From Burkholderiaceae bacterium (GTDB lineage Bacteria; Pseudomonadota; Gammaproteobacteria; Burkholderiales; Burkholderiaceae_C): a stretch of DNA of 64,000 bases. The notes below the pieces were generated by a model that saw only the letters and a program-made list of their open reading frames with translations, was not told where the DNA came from and made no database searches. Position numbers and translations under genes: made by a program. Of this stretch, positions 33,780 to 42,797 are shown one piece after another; within the stretch, counting starts at the first letter, position 1, and every line of letters starts with the position of its first letter. The stretch is taken from the NCBI GenBank assembly GCA_913776825.1, contig CAJYPV010000031.1, forward strand, positions 241,534 through 305,533, written 5' to 3'.

Positions 33780-36286
33780 GACGGATCTTCCCTGCTGCGG
33801 TCCGGCGCGCCGTCGCGGACCTGGATCACGGATGTCGATGAGCGCGTGGGATATTGGCAGAGTCGGGCGTCGCGGACCACCGCATGTCCCACCCGATCGA
33901 AGGGCTCCTGAGGTCGCGCTGTCGTGGCGTCCCTGATGTCCGCGTCATCCGCTGCGGCAGCGCGCGAAGCCATGGCTGCCTGCGCGAAGTCCGGCGTCGC
34001 ATCGCGTCGAGGCGTCAGCCTCACCAGCCGATCGCCGTACAACAGCAACGACGCGGCGGAGAGGCCGCTGCGCGCTACCCCATCCCGCTCCACCTCATTC
34101 ACTTCCACCACCACACCACGCAGATGCTCCCGAGTGCGGGTGAAGACGCGCTGCCAACTGGCGCCGTCATCCGCGCTGCTCAGCAGAAGGCCGTCGCGCC
34201 CCGGCATCCACCAGCGCCGGCGCGGCGCCTCCCACACGGGCGCGCGCAGACCTGACGTCGTGCCGACGTCCACCGCCTCCCATTGCGTGCCGCTTCGGTC
34301 GCTGCGCCACAGCGCGCCGCGGGTGCTGCCGATCATCAGATGTTGGCCATCGGCGCTGCGTCGGACAAAACGCCAGCCGCCCAGCGCGCTCGCGTCCTCC
34401 AGCCTCCGCAACGGCTCAGCCGCGCCGGTCGGTTGACCGTCCTGCAAGGCCACGCGCCAGACCTGACCCCCATCGCCGACCAGCACCACGGCTTCGCCAT
34501 CCGGAGTGAGCGCGCCGGCATGCAGCGATGCGCCGCCGAGTGAACGGCGCAGCCACGCGTCGCCCTCGCGGTCCCGCCACGTGAGCCGTCCCTGCTCGCC
34601 GAAGAGCAAGGGGCCGCGCGGCAGCATCAGGCCGCCCCACAGCGTCGTGACCTTGTCGTCGAGCACATGGCGCTGCCAGCGTGCCGACGCGGCATCGACC
34701 TGCGTGACCAGCCCACCGCTGCCGAACAGCCAGACCTCGGCACGATCAGGCGCCACCAGCGCCTCGAGGTGATCCGCCCCATCGCCCAGGCTGTCGCTGC
34801 GCCAATGCTGGCCATCGGCGGAAGCCAGGACCGACGCGTGTCCGCCGCCCACCACCACGCCACGCCCCACAGCTTTCACGCGGAAGAGATAAGCCGGCTC
34901 CTCCAGTTGCTGGAACTGATGGCTGCGCCAGTGCCGCCCCTGATCGTCGGAGCGCGCCATCCAGCGATCGGTCAGACCCGCAACCAGTCGACCCTGGCCC
35001 AGATCCGCGATCTCATGGACATGCCCGGCGGGTGCGCTGTGCACCACGCGCCATCGACGTGCCGACGCATCGGCCTGCAGCACCACGCCGAATTCGCCCG
35101 CCACCCACCATCGGTCGCCGGACGCCACGACCGCCTGCAGATGCCGCCCGCGCACTTGCAGATTCGCGAGCACGTCGTCGCGCACCGGGCGCCAGCTTTG
35201 GCGCGCAGTCTCGCGGACCATCAGCAGGCCGCCTTCTCCCGCAGCCAGCCAGCGGCGGTCTTGGGCATCGGCGGACATCGCGAGCACGGTGGCGGTCGTC
35301 GGCAACTGACAGTCGTGCATGGCGGAACGGCGCGCCTCAGAGGCACGCCACCACAGGCATCGTCCACGTTCGCCGAAAGCGACCCAGCGCGTGCCCACGC
35401 GTTGAATACGGTGCACGCGCTCGGGCCGGGCGCGGACTCGCATATCCGCCCGCAGCGCTCCCGCGCCCGGCGGGCCCTCGGCGCCGATCGACCACAGGCG
35501 CCCATCGCGGGTCGCCGCCCAGGCGCGTCCGGTGTCTGCCACCAGCGCATCGATGCCCGCGCCGAGACTGCGACTGCGCCAGGCCGACGTCTCCGCCGCC
35601 GTGTGCCAGACCTGTCCCTGCGCGCTGGCCAACCACCATTGACCGCGCCCATCGGATGCCACGGCGGTCCATTCACTCGAGGACGCGTCCGTCGGCATGG
35701 GCAAGACCTGCCACCGTCTTCCGGCGTCGCGGCTCAGCAGCAACGCGCCCTGATCGCCGATGACCAGCACGTCGCGTCCCTGATGAGCAATCGCGTGCCA
35801 TGAGCGCGCGGCGATCGCCGTCGTCGATTCGGCTGAGGTCGCCCCGCTGATCACCGGCGACTGCCAATGCGTGCCGCCGTCCTCGCTGAACATCAGCAGG
35901 CCATCCGCGCCTGCGATCACGGCCTGCTGGCCGTGGTCCAACAGCGCCAAGTCATGGATCGCGCCCGTGTGGGTGAGATCGATCAGTTCGCGATCCCCGT
36001 CAATCGACGGCAATGTGGACGAAGTCGATGACGTCGATGACGTGGATGCGGGCGATGACCCTCGCAATCGCCAGAGCATCGCATCGCTGCCCCACAGCCA
36101 GGCGCCCCGATCGGCCGGCAGCGCGATGCCGCCGCGCCAATGGGGATTGAGCACTTCCACGCGCCAGTCCGTCGCTGACGGGGTCGCGGCGGTGGCGCTC
36201 GCGGTGACCGTTCCCGAAGCAGACGCGCCGCTCATGCCGGTGATGAGGCCCATCAGGCCCATCACCCACAGGGCGGCGCGTTGCAT
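33755..36286 (-). CDS. YCF48/BNR-type beta-propeller protein, secreted
   Basis: 843 residues. The start at 36286 is supported by an AGGAG sequence and gives the signal peptide 'MQRAALWVMGLMGLITGMSG', cleaved before 'SASG'. The rest is a chain of propeller blades with Asp-box-like motifs: 'MFSEDGGTHWQSP', 'LLSRDAGRRWQVL', 'ARSDDQGRHWRSH', 'LASADGQHWRSD', 'LLSSADDGASWQRV'. These suggest one or two beta-propellers like photosynthesis-assembly factor YCF48 or sialidase-like folds. No catalytic set is evident. A Ser-Thr repeat near the N-terminus is encoded by 9-base tandem repeats at 36019-36045. It is flanked by the pectate lyase upstream (35-bp gap from this start) and the unknown anchored protein downstream (overlap). 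Confidence 0.82.
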   Translation of the reverse strand: MQRAALWVMGLMGLITGMSGASASGTVTASATAATPSATDWRVEVLNPHWRGGIALPADRGAWLWGSDAMLWRLRGSSPASTSSTSSTSSTLPSIDGDRELIDLTHTGAIHDLALLDHGQQAVIAGADGLLMFSEDGGTHWQSPVISGATSAESTTAIAARSWHAIAHQGRDVLVIGDQGALLLSRDAGRRWQVLPMPTDASSSEWTAVASDGRGQWWLASAQGQVWHTAAETSAWRSRSLGAGIDALVADTGRAWAATRDGRLWSIGAEGPPGAGALRADMRVRARPERVHRIQRVGTRWVAFGERGRCLWWRASEARRSAMHDCQLPTTATVLAMSADAQDRRWLAAGEGGLLMVRETARQSWRPVRDDVLANLQVRGRHLQAVVASGDRWWVAGEFGVVLQADASARRWRVVHSAPAGHVHEIADLGQGRLVAGLTDRWMARSDDQGRHWRSHQFQQLEEPAYLFRVKAVGRGVVVGGGHASVLASADGQHWRSDSLGDGADHLEALVAPDRAEVWLFGSGGLVTQVDAASARWQRHVLDDKVTTLWGGLMLPRGPLLFGEQGRLTWRDREGDAWLRRSLGGASLHAGALTPDGEAVVLVGDGGQVWRVALQDGQPTGAAEPLRRLEDASALGGWRFVRRSADGQHLMIGSTRGALWRSDRSGTQWEAVDVGTTSGLRAPVWEAPRRRWWMPGRDGLLLSSADDGASWQRVFTRTREHLRGVVVEVNEVERDGVARSGLSAASLLLYGDRLVRLTPRRDATPDFAQAAMASRAAAADDADIRDATTARPQEPFDRVGHAVVRDARLCQYPTRSSTSVIQVRDGAPDRSREDPSCPASTNP
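36019..36045. repeat. 9-bp tandem repeat (GATGACGTC unit)
   Basis: About three copies of GATGACGTC-type units inside the propeller gene; on the minus strand they encode a repeated Ser-Ser-Thr run. Same sequence family as the repeats at 3151, 4751 and 42941. Confidence 0.8.
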
Positions 36287-36320
36287 CGAGCTCCTCGTCA
36301 TTGAGCCCGATGCCATGAGG

Positions 36321-37034
36321 TCAGAACTTGGTGATGTCGGTCTTGCTCACATTGCAGGCGGTGGTGTTCCACTCGACCGGCAATTCCTTCGCTTCGCCGT
36401 TGCCCTTGAGCACGCCATTGAAGGGCACGCACACCTTGGTCTTGTTGACGTCGAAGTTCTTCCACTTCACGTTGCGGATGCTGACGGTGTCGCCGTAATT
36501 CTTGTTGACGCCCGCCAGGCCGGACTTCACGCTGCCGTTGACCGTCACGTCGGTGATGGTCGCGGTGCGCTTGCCCTGGCTGGAGCAATTGCCGCAACTG
36601 CGATAGAGCTTGCCGTTGGTGCCGTTGACGGTGATGTTGGACAGCTTGACGGTGCTGCCCACGCCGTTGTGCTGGAAGATCTTGTCATCGGCGTTGTTCA
36701 CCGTGGCGCCATTGACGGTCATGGTCTTGCCCGAGCCGCCCTTCATCGTCGCCGCGTCTTCACAGACGTCTTCCCAGGTCACGTTCTTGAGCGTGCAACT
36801 GCCTTCGCAGTGGATGCCATCCGCCGCCTTGCCCGCGGCCAGCACCACATTCGAGACCGATCCGCCATCCTTGATCAGGATCACCGGCTGCTGGCTTTCG
36901 CTGCCGCCGGCGCAGGAGGTGCCGACCTTCTCACCGCCGAAATCGCGGGATCCGCTCACCGTGATGGTGGCCATCGCCGCGCTGGCGCCCAACATCCAGG
37001 CCGTCGCGACCGCCCATCGTTGCCATTGCTTCAT
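36321..37034 (-). CDS. Pectate lyase, family PL3
   Basis: 237-residue secreted pectate lyase. Signal peptide ends near 'SAAMA' (residue 22). The body is a short right-handed parallel beta-helix typical of PL3/PelI-type enzymes: 'SVSNVVLAAGKAADGIHCEG', 'CTLKNVTWEDVCEDAATMKG', 'NNADDKIFQHNGVG', with numerous Cys. Asp/Glu pairs in the 'VCEDAATMKG' and 'ADDKIFQHNG' strands are the likely calcium and catalytic region. It cleaves polygalacturonate by beta-elimination. GGAGAC just before the ATG fixes the start; the longer frame adds 55 random residues. A KdgR-like palindrome lies about 220 bp upstream. It may be cotranscribed with the propeller gene 35 bp downstream. Confidence 0.92.
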   Translation of the reverse strand: MKQWQRWAVATAWMLGASAAMATITVSGSRDFGGEKVGTSCAGGSESQQPVILIKDGGSVSNVVLAAGKAADGIHCEGSCTLKNVTWEDVCEDAATMKGGSGKTMTVNGATVNNADDKIFQHNGVGSTVKLSNITVNGTNGKLYRSCGNCSSQGKRTATITDVTVNGSVKSGLAGVNKNYGDTVSIRNVKWKNFDVNKTKVCVPFNGVLKGNGEAKELPVEWNTTACNVSKTDITKF

Positions 37035-37547
37035 CTCGTTGTCTCCATGCCCTTTCCGGGCTTTTCGGCAAGCACCCGCCGGGGCCGCCTTCGGCACCGG
37101 CTTCCACAAACCGCCAGCGCGCTTGCCGGTCGCTGGCGGTTCGAAAGGAATCGGTCCCGAAATGGAGCGCGACAACAACGTCAGCGATTCAATCGTCATC
37201 GTCAGCGGTGGAGGCCGACAAAGATACCGTTTTGAATCGAGGTTGCGTCTTTATTGAAACAGCGTTTCCATTATTGGACGCTTGCGCTGGACGTCTGAAT
37301 GGGGGTTAACCCGAGCCGCAAAGCCCGCGATCGACCTGCCGCCGAACACTCGCGATTCGGCCGCTCGCTGAAGCGCGCTCAAACGTTGAGAGGGTTGGGA
37401 GAGGCCAATGAGCGCTGCCAGCAGCGTCTGATGGCGAGGTCCCGCCAATGGAATGGCAGGCGTCTGTCACCGCCTTCGGTGACGTCATCCCGACGTGACC
37501 GAAGGCGAATCGTCTCGTGGGCGGAGCCACTCGGCCCCGTCACGACA
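37035..37547. other. 513-bp intergenic region upstream of the pectate lyase
   Basis: No gene. The region holds an AT-rich island (about 37205-37285), unusual for this genome, with a palindromic operator at 37253-37271 and a possible -10 (TATCTT on the minus strand, near 37222). The rest is featureless GC-rich sequence. Confidence 0.5.
37253..37271. promoter_or_regulatory. Palindromic KdgR-like operator
   Basis: The 19-mer around GAAACAGCGTTTC forms a 5+3+5 palindrome (GAAAC-AGC-GTTTC). As I remember the enterobacterial KdgR consensus (AWWRAAAYRNYRTTTYWWT), it fits at 18 of 19 positions. KdgR-type IclR regulators control pectinase genes, and the next gene on the minus strand is a pectate lyase. 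The regulator gene itself is not in the window. Confidence 0.6.
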
Positions 37548-37877
37548 TCAAGCGTCTTTCCGCGCGGATTCCAGCGTGGCGATCGCGTCGGCGGTATCGC
37601 CGTGGCGCACCTGCCAGATGGCCTGTTCCAGACCGCGCACCTGGCCGGCATCGGCGTCATCACGCTGCGCCAGCAGCTGTCGACGCGCTTCCCGCAGCAT
37701 CGACATCGCCTGATCCGAATGGTCGCAATACAGCTCCACCTCGGCGGCCCGCATCTGCTCGTTGACCAAGGCGCGTCGATCGGCGCGTCGCTCACCCTCT
37801 TCCGTCACTGGAGCCGCTTGCGCCGAGGCCGCCGCGAAGGCCGCCACCAAAGTCCAGGCCGAAGTCGTTTTGCTCAT
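37548..37877 (-). CDS. Small secreted helical protein, unknown function
   Basis: 109 residues. Signal peptide 'MSKTTSAWTLVAAFAAASAQA' (cleavage about residue 21), then an 88-residue all-helical, charged mature part with one Cys ('VELYCDHSDQAMSMLREARRQ'). The heptad-like Leu/Ala spacing suggests a coiled coil or tetratricopeptide-like pair of helices. An AAGGAG ribosome binding site with good spacing and the convincing signal peptide support a real gene. No family is recognised. It lies alone between the pectate lyase promoter region and xylR. Confidence 0.75.
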   Translation of the reverse strand: MSKTTSAWTLVAAFAAASAQAAPVTEEGERRADRRALVNEQMRAAEVELYCDHSDQAMSMLREARRQLLAQRDDADAGQVRGLEQAIWQVRHGDTADAIATLESARKDA

Positions 37878-38284
37878 GATTCAACTCCTTGTCATCAGGC
37901 CGCCGGGCAGTCGCCGCCGCGGTGCTGAAGGCATCGATCAGCGGGATTGCCGGCGATGCCTGGTCCTACGGTCCCACCGGCGAATTAGGGATCGCTTAAG
38001 AAACGATGTTTCCAGTGCGCATACGAGATCCGGAGCGTTTCCCCGTCGATCACCGTCAAGGTCGGTGGCTTGACGTTGTGGAGCAGACCGTGTGCCCGGC
38101 CGACCTGCGTGAGCTGCCGCCGCGGTCCCCATCGACGCGTCCCTCGCCGCCCTCCCGCCGGCATTGCTTCCACACGTAACGAACACCTAGGTATTTCTCC
38201 CCCATTTATTTCGTGCAACGGCCGAACTAATATCCTTCCCAAGTCGCCGGCTCGATCCGACGACATCCAAAACAGGAGACAACG
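37878..38284. other. Divergent region upstream of xylR
   Basis: No coding sequence. An AT-rich stretch from about 38185 to 38235 contains the perfect palindrome ACCTAGGT (38186-38193) and a good -10-like TAATAT (38228-38233) ahead of xylR. The palindrome is a candidate operator for the XylR repressor itself, but this is unproven. Confidence 0.45.
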
Positions 38285-39541
38285 TTGCAGCAGCCCGAAA
38301 CGGCCAGCAGCCAACAGCTGCTGAAGGTCATCAACCGCATGGCGCTGGTGCGCCATCTGTGCGTGCATCCCGGGCTGTCGCGCGCTGACCTCGCCGCCGA
38401 GGTCGGACTGACGAAATCCACCATCAGCCTGCTGGTGCGCGAGCTCATCGCGGAAGGCTGGCTGATCGAAAGCATCGTCGTGCCCACCGGCGATCTGGGG
38501 CGCCGCCCCACCCCGCTGTTCATCAATCCGGAACAACTGCTGCTGCTGGGCGCAGAGGTCGGCATCGAGTCGGTACGCGTCGTCGCCACCACGCTGACCG
38601 GCGACATCCGCGCCCGCGCGGTCGCCGCCTACGGCGCCAGTCGCAGCGCCAAATCCTGCATCGGCGTGCTGGCCTCGCTGCTGCTCAAGGTGCGCGGCCA
38701 GCTGGAGGCCACGCAGCGCATCATCGGCATCGGTGTCGGCCTGCCCGGCGGCGTGGATGAGCATCAGGGCATCCTGCATTTCGCGCCCAACCTGGGCTGG
38801 CGGGATCTGCCCGTCGGCCAATGGCTGGCCGACCGACTGATCGACACGCCCCTGGCCAACACGCCGCTGTATCTGCAGAACGAAGCGGATGTGGCCGCGC
38901 TCGGCGAGATGGAATTCAACGCCTCCGCCCAGCCGGTCGACCCGCTGCTCTACGTCAGCATCAACCAGGGCGTGGGCGCCGGCGTGATCGTCGGCGATCG
39001 ACTCTTGACCGGCAGCCGCGGCTTCGCGGGCGAGGTCGGCCACATGGTGCTGCAGATCGACGGCCCGCGCTGCTCCTGCGGCCGCCGCGGATGCGCCGAA
39101 GCCTTGATCGGCATGCGGGCCATGCTGCGCCCGGACGAGGCGACCGAACCGGGCCCGCATTCGCTGGCCGAGGTGCGCGCCCGATTGGTCGACAACGATC
39201 CGGACACCCTGCGCTCGGTCAGCACCGCAGGCCGATACCTTGGCGTGTTGCTGCAGAACCTGGCCACCGCCTACGACCCCGCCGCCATCGTGCTCGGCGG
39301 CGCGGTGGTGGAGCTGGGCGACGAATTCCTGCAGCCCGCCCTCGCCACCCTGAATGACTATGCCCAGGCCGCCAGCCTGGCGCCGCCACTGGTGCGGACC
39401 TCCCGCTATGGCGCCGATGCGGTCGCCGCCGGCGCGGCCGCCTTGGCGCGCTATCGGGTCACGCGCCCGCAATGGCCACTGGCCAGCGGCAGCCGACCCG
39501 CTCTGCCGGCCACCACCGAAGACGCCGAGGAGTCGTTGTGA
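38285..39541 (+). CDS. xylR: ROK-family xylose repressor
   Basis: 418-residue ROK transcriptional regulator that should repress xylose genes until the sugar binds. N-terminal winged helix ('LSRADLAAEVGLTKSTISLL', about residues 30-50), then the ROK sugar-binding fold with 'GIGVGLPGGVD', 'NEADVAALGE' and the zinc-binding Cys cluster 'CSCGRRGCAEAL'. It starts with an unusual TTG, fixed by AGGAGA at 38274-38279 five bases upstream. The stop overlaps the xylB start region (TGATG), and xylB and xylA follow, so regulator and enzymes form one operon. The last about 20 residues are not conserved-looking. Confidence 0.92.
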   Translation: MQQPETASSQQLLKVINRMALVRHLCVHPGLSRADLAAEVGLTKSTISLLVRELIAEGWLIESIVVPTGDLGRRPTPLFINPEQLLLLGAEVGIESVRVVATTLTGDIRARAVAAYGASRSAKSCIGVLASLLLKVRGQLEATQRIIGIGVGLPGGVDEHQGILHFAPNLGWRDLPVGQWLADRLIDTPLANTPLYLQNEADVAALGEMEFNASAQPVDPLLYVSINQGVGAGVIVGDRLLTGSRGFAGEVGHMVLQIDGPRCSCGRRGCAEALIGMRAMLRPDEATEPGPHSLAEVRARLVDNDPDTLRSVSTAGRYLGVLLQNLATAYDPAAIVLGGAVVELGDEFLQPALATLNDYAQAASLAPPLVRTSRYGADAVAAGAAALARYRVTRPQWPLASGSRPALPATTEDAEESL

Positions 39542-41025
39542 TGTTTTTGGGAATCGATCTCGGGACCTCCGAAATCAAACTGCTGCTGTTGGATGGCGGC
39601 GGTCAGGTGCGAGGCCGTGCGGCCGCGCCGCTGACCGTCTCCCGACCGCAGGCGCTGTGGTCCGAGCAAGACCCCGAGCAATGGTGGACCGCCACCCAGC
39701 AAGCCATCGCGCAATTGCGCCAGGCGGCGCCCGATGCCTTCGCGCAGGTGAAGGCCATCGCCCTGTCGGGCCAGATGCACGGCGCGGTCCTGCTGGACGA
39801 GTCCGACCAGGTGCTGCGCCCCGCCATCCTCTGGAATGACGGCCGCAGCCATGCGGAATGCGAGGAACTGACCGAGGCCGCGCCGCGCCTGCATCAGATC
39901 GCCGGCAATCTCGCCATGCCCGGCTTCACGGCGCCGAAGCTGCTGTGGGTGCGTCGCCATGAGCCCGAGCTGTTCGCCCGCACCCGCAGCGTGCTGCTGC
40001 CCAAGGACTATCTGCGGCTGCGCCTGACCGGCGAGAAGTGGAGCGATCCCTCCGATGCCGCCGGCACCTTGTGGCTGGATGTGGCCGCACGTGACTGGTC
40101 GGATGAGCTGCTGGCCGCCACCGGCCTGACCCGCGCGCAGATGCCGCGCATCGTCGAGAGCAACCAGGCCAGCGCGACGCTGCGTCCCGCCCTCGCCCGC
40201 GAATGGGGCCTGAGCGCCGAAGTCGCGGTGGCTGGCGGCGCCGGCGACAACGCGGCCAGCGCCATCGGCATCGGCGCCACCGCACCGGGATCGGGCTTCA
40301 TTTCGATGGGCACCTCAGGCGTGCTGTTCGTGGCGAATGATCGCTTCCGTCCCAATCCGGCGTCGGCCGTGCATGCGTTCTGCCATGCCCTGCCCGCTCG
40401 CTGGCATCAGATGAGCGTGATGCTGACTGCCGCCAGCGGCCTGCGCTGGTTCTGCCAGTTCAGTGGCGCGGCCGATGAGCGCGCCCTGCTGGCCGAGGTC
40501 GAGACCCTCAGCGCGCAAGACCTGGCACGTGCGCCGCTGTTCCTGCCGTATCTCGCGGGCGAACGCACGCCGCATAACGACGCCTTCGCCACCGGCAGCC
40601 TGCATGGCCTGACACACGAAACCACCCGCGCCCATGGCGGCTATGCGGTGCTGGAAGGCGTCGCCTTCGGCATGGCCGATGGCCTGGCGGCGCTGCAGGC
40701 GGCGGGCACGCAGGTGCGTGAGCTGTCCTTCGTCGGCGGCGGCGCCCGCAGCCCGTTCTGGGCGCAGCTGATGGCGGACGCGCTGGACGTGTCCATCGTC
40801 CAGCATGCCGATGCGGATGCCGGCGGCGCGCTGGGTGCGGCGCGGCTGGCCTGGATGGCGGCCGGCGCCACCGAGGCGCAAGCCTGCGTGCGTCCGGCAG
40901 TGACCCGACGATTCGATCCCCAGCCGGCACGCCAGGGCGTGCTGGCCGAGCGACTGGCCCAGTTCCGCGCCTTGTACCCGGCGCTGCGCGCGGCCCGATC
41001 CCTGACCTCCTCGGCAGGTGCCTGA
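39541..41025 (+). CDS. xylB: Xylulokinase
   Basis: 494-residue FGGY kinase converting D-xylulose to xylulose-5-phosphate. Landmarks are the phosphate loop 'GIDLGTSEIKLLLLD', the substrate motif 'LSGQMHGAVLLD', 'ILWNDGRSH', the catalytic Asp in 'GGAGDNAASAIG', 'MGTSGVLFVAND', 'YLAGERTPHND' and the ATP motif 'FVGGGARSPFW'. Length matches XylB of Proteobacteria. GAGGAG sits just before the ATG, which overlaps the xylR stop. Xylose isomerase follows after 61 bp. Confidence 0.97.
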   Translation: MFLGIDLGTSEIKLLLLDGGGQVRGRAAAPLTVSRPQALWSEQDPEQWWTATQQAIAQLRQAAPDAFAQVKAIALSGQMHGAVLLDESDQVLRPAILWNDGRSHAECEELTEAAPRLHQIAGNLAMPGFTAPKLLWVRRHEPELFARTRSVLLPKDYLRLRLTGEKWSDPSDAAGTLWLDVAARDWSDELLAATGLTRAQMPRIVESNQASATLRPALAREWGLSAEVAVAGGAGDNAASAIGIGATAPGSGFISMGTSGVLFVANDRFRPNPASAVHAFCHALPARWHQMSVMLTAASGLRWFCQFSGAADERALLAEVETLSAQDLARAPLFLPYLAGERTPHNDAFATGSLHGLTHETTRAHGGYAVLEGVAFGMADGLAALQAAGTQVRELSFVGGGARSPFWAQLMADALDVSIVQHADADAGGALGAARLAWMAAGATEAQACVRPAVTRRFDPQPARQGVLAERLAQFRALYPALRAARSLTSSAGA

Positions 41026-41086
41026 GCGGCGCCTCGCTGACTGACCTTCAGACTTTCATCGGCCGCTGACCCGGCTCGCCCACGAC

Positions 41087-42406
41087 ATGAGCAGCTATTT
41101 CGATTCCATCGCCCCGATCCGCTACCAAGGCCCCGCGACCGACGAGGCGCTGGCCTTCCGCCATTACGACAAGGACCGCGTCGTGCTGGGCAAGCGCATG
41201 GAGGAGCATCTGCGCTTCGCCGTCTGCTACTGGCACAGCTTCTGCTGGACCGGCCTGGACCCGTTCGGCGGCGGCACCTTCGAGCGTCCCTGGTTTGAAG
41301 GCGGCTCGCCGATGGAGCTGGCGCGCATGAAGGCCGATGCCGCCTTCGCCTTCTTCAGCAAGCTCGGCGCGCCCTACTACTGCTTCCATGACCGCGATGT
41401 CGCGCCCGAAGGCGCCACGCCCAAGGAAAGCCACGACAACCTGCAGCGCATGGTCGATGTGCTGGGCGAGCACCAGCAGCGCACCGGCATGAAGCTGCTG
41501 TGGGGCACGGCCAACCTGTTCAGCCATCGCCGCTTCATGTCGGGTGCGGCGACCAATCCGGACCCGGCCATCTTCGCCCTCGCCGCCCTGCAGGTGCGCG
41601 ATGCGATGGACGCCACCATGCGCCTGGGCGGTGAGAACTATGTGCTGTGGGGCGGACGCGAAGGCTACGAGACCCTGCTGAACACCGACCTGTCGCGGGA
41701 GATGGACCAGATGGGCCGCTTCCTGTCGATGGTCGTCGACTACAAGCATCAGAAGGGCTTCAAGGGCACCATCCTGCTCGAACCGAAACCGCGTGAGCCG
41801 TCCAAGCATCAATACGACTTCGACACGGCCACCGTCTACGGCTTCCTGACCCGCTACGGCCTGGAGAAAGAGGTCAAGGTCAACATCGAGGCCAACCATG
41901 CGACGCTCTCCGGCCACAGCTTCGAGCATGAGATCGCCACCGCGGCGTCGCTGGGCATCCTCGGCAGCATCGACATGAACCGCGGCGATCCGCAGCTCGG
42001 CTGGGACACCGACCAGTTCCCGCACAACGTGCCCGAGATCGCGCTGGCGCTCTATCACATCCTCCAGGCCGGTGGCCTGGGCAGCGGCGGCCTGAACTTC
42101 GATGCCAAGGTGCGTCGCCAGTCCATCGATCCGGAAGACTTGTTCCACGGCCACATCGGTGGCATGGATGTCTGTGCCAAGGCCCTGCTGGTCGCGGAAC
42201 AGATGATTCAGGACGGCCGCCTGCAGCAGGCCGTCCAGGAGCGCTATGCGGGTTGGGACACGGCCGAAGGCCGCGACATCCTGAACGGCCAACTGACGCT
42301 GGATCAGTTGGCGGACCGGATGCTGACCCGCAATGCCGATGTCGCGCCGCGATCGGGTCGCCAGGAATACCTGGAGAACCTGGTCAACCGCTTCTGCGCT
42401 GGCTGA
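41087..42406 (+). CDS. xylA: Xylose isomerase
   Basis: 439-residue metal-dependent isomerase (D-xylose to D-xylulose), group II length. Landmarks are the active-site His in 'YYCFHDRDVAPEG', 'YVLWGGREGYETLLNTD', the metal Glu and 'KVNIEANHATLSGHSFEHE', 'SIDMNRGDPQLGWDTDQFP' with metal Asp residues, and 'LNFDAKVRRQSIDPEDLF'. All catalytic parts are intact. The gap to xylB is 61 bp and there is no strong ribosome binding site. With xylR and xylB it forms the catabolic core fed by the xylan/xyloglucan genes downstream and the xylGH transporter at the right edge. Confidence 0.97.
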   Translation: MSSYFDSIAPIRYQGPATDEALAFRHYDKDRVVLGKRMEEHLRFAVCYWHSFCWTGLDPFGGGTFERPWFEGGSPMELARMKADAAFAFFSKLGAPYYCFHDRDVAPEGATPKESHDNLQRMVDVLGEHQQRTGMKLLWGTANLFSHRRFMSGAATNPDPAIFALAALQVRDAMDATMRLGGENYVLWGGREGYETLLNTDLSREMDQMGRFLSMVVDYKHQKGFKGTILLEPKPREPSKHQYDFDTATVYGFLTRYGLEKEVKVNIEANHATLSGHSFEHEIATAASLGILGSIDMNRGDPQLGWDTDQFPHNVPEIALALYHILQAGGLGSGGLNFDAKVRRQSIDPEDLFHGHIGGMDVCAKALLVAEQMIQDGRLQQAVQERYAGWDTAEGRDILNGQLTLDQLADRMLTRNADVAPRSGRQEYLENLVNRFCAG

Positions 42407-42797
42407 CCCACCGCAGCGGGACGCCGCGCGCGCCCCGGCCCCGCGCCTCGCGCCCAGGAACAGCTGACCTGTTTCCGCTGGCGCGACCGGCCTGATGCCC
42501 TGCTTCTTCTGGCGGCCTGGCGGCTGATCCGCCGGCACGCAGCGCGATCGTCCGCCGTCGGCGGCGATCGCTGGCGGCGGTCTGTACCGCTGGCCGCTCC
42601 GTGGTACCGCAACCAGCCTGGGTGCGATGCGGCGGATCCCTTGACCGGTCGTGATGACCTCCGTCGGCCTGCGGGCCCGGGCCGACGGAAGACCACTGTC
42701 CAAGACGCCGACACCGACGTCACAGCGCCCGTGATTCGCCTCATGAGGCCTCGCCATCGAGCAAGAGGCCCACAACACACACAAGATTGGAGACAAC
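42407..42797. other. Intergenic region upstream of the TonB-dependent receptor
   Basis: 391 bases without a gene. A perfect GACCGGTC palindrome follows a TTGACC -35-like hexamer (42641-42650), and a strong hairpin lies at 42660-42689. This region should start the polysaccharide-utilisation transcript. The last 20 bases carry a TTGGAGAC ribosome binding site for the receptor gene. Confidence 0.5.
42660..42689 (+). promoter_or_regulatory. Leader hairpin before the TonB-dependent receptor gene
   Basis: Ten perfect base pairs (TCCGTCGGCC at 42660-42669 with GGCCGACGGA at 42680-42689) around a ten-base GC-rich loop. No T-run follows, so it could be a leader structure, a regulator site, or the end structure of the xyl transcript. 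Confidence 0.5.
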
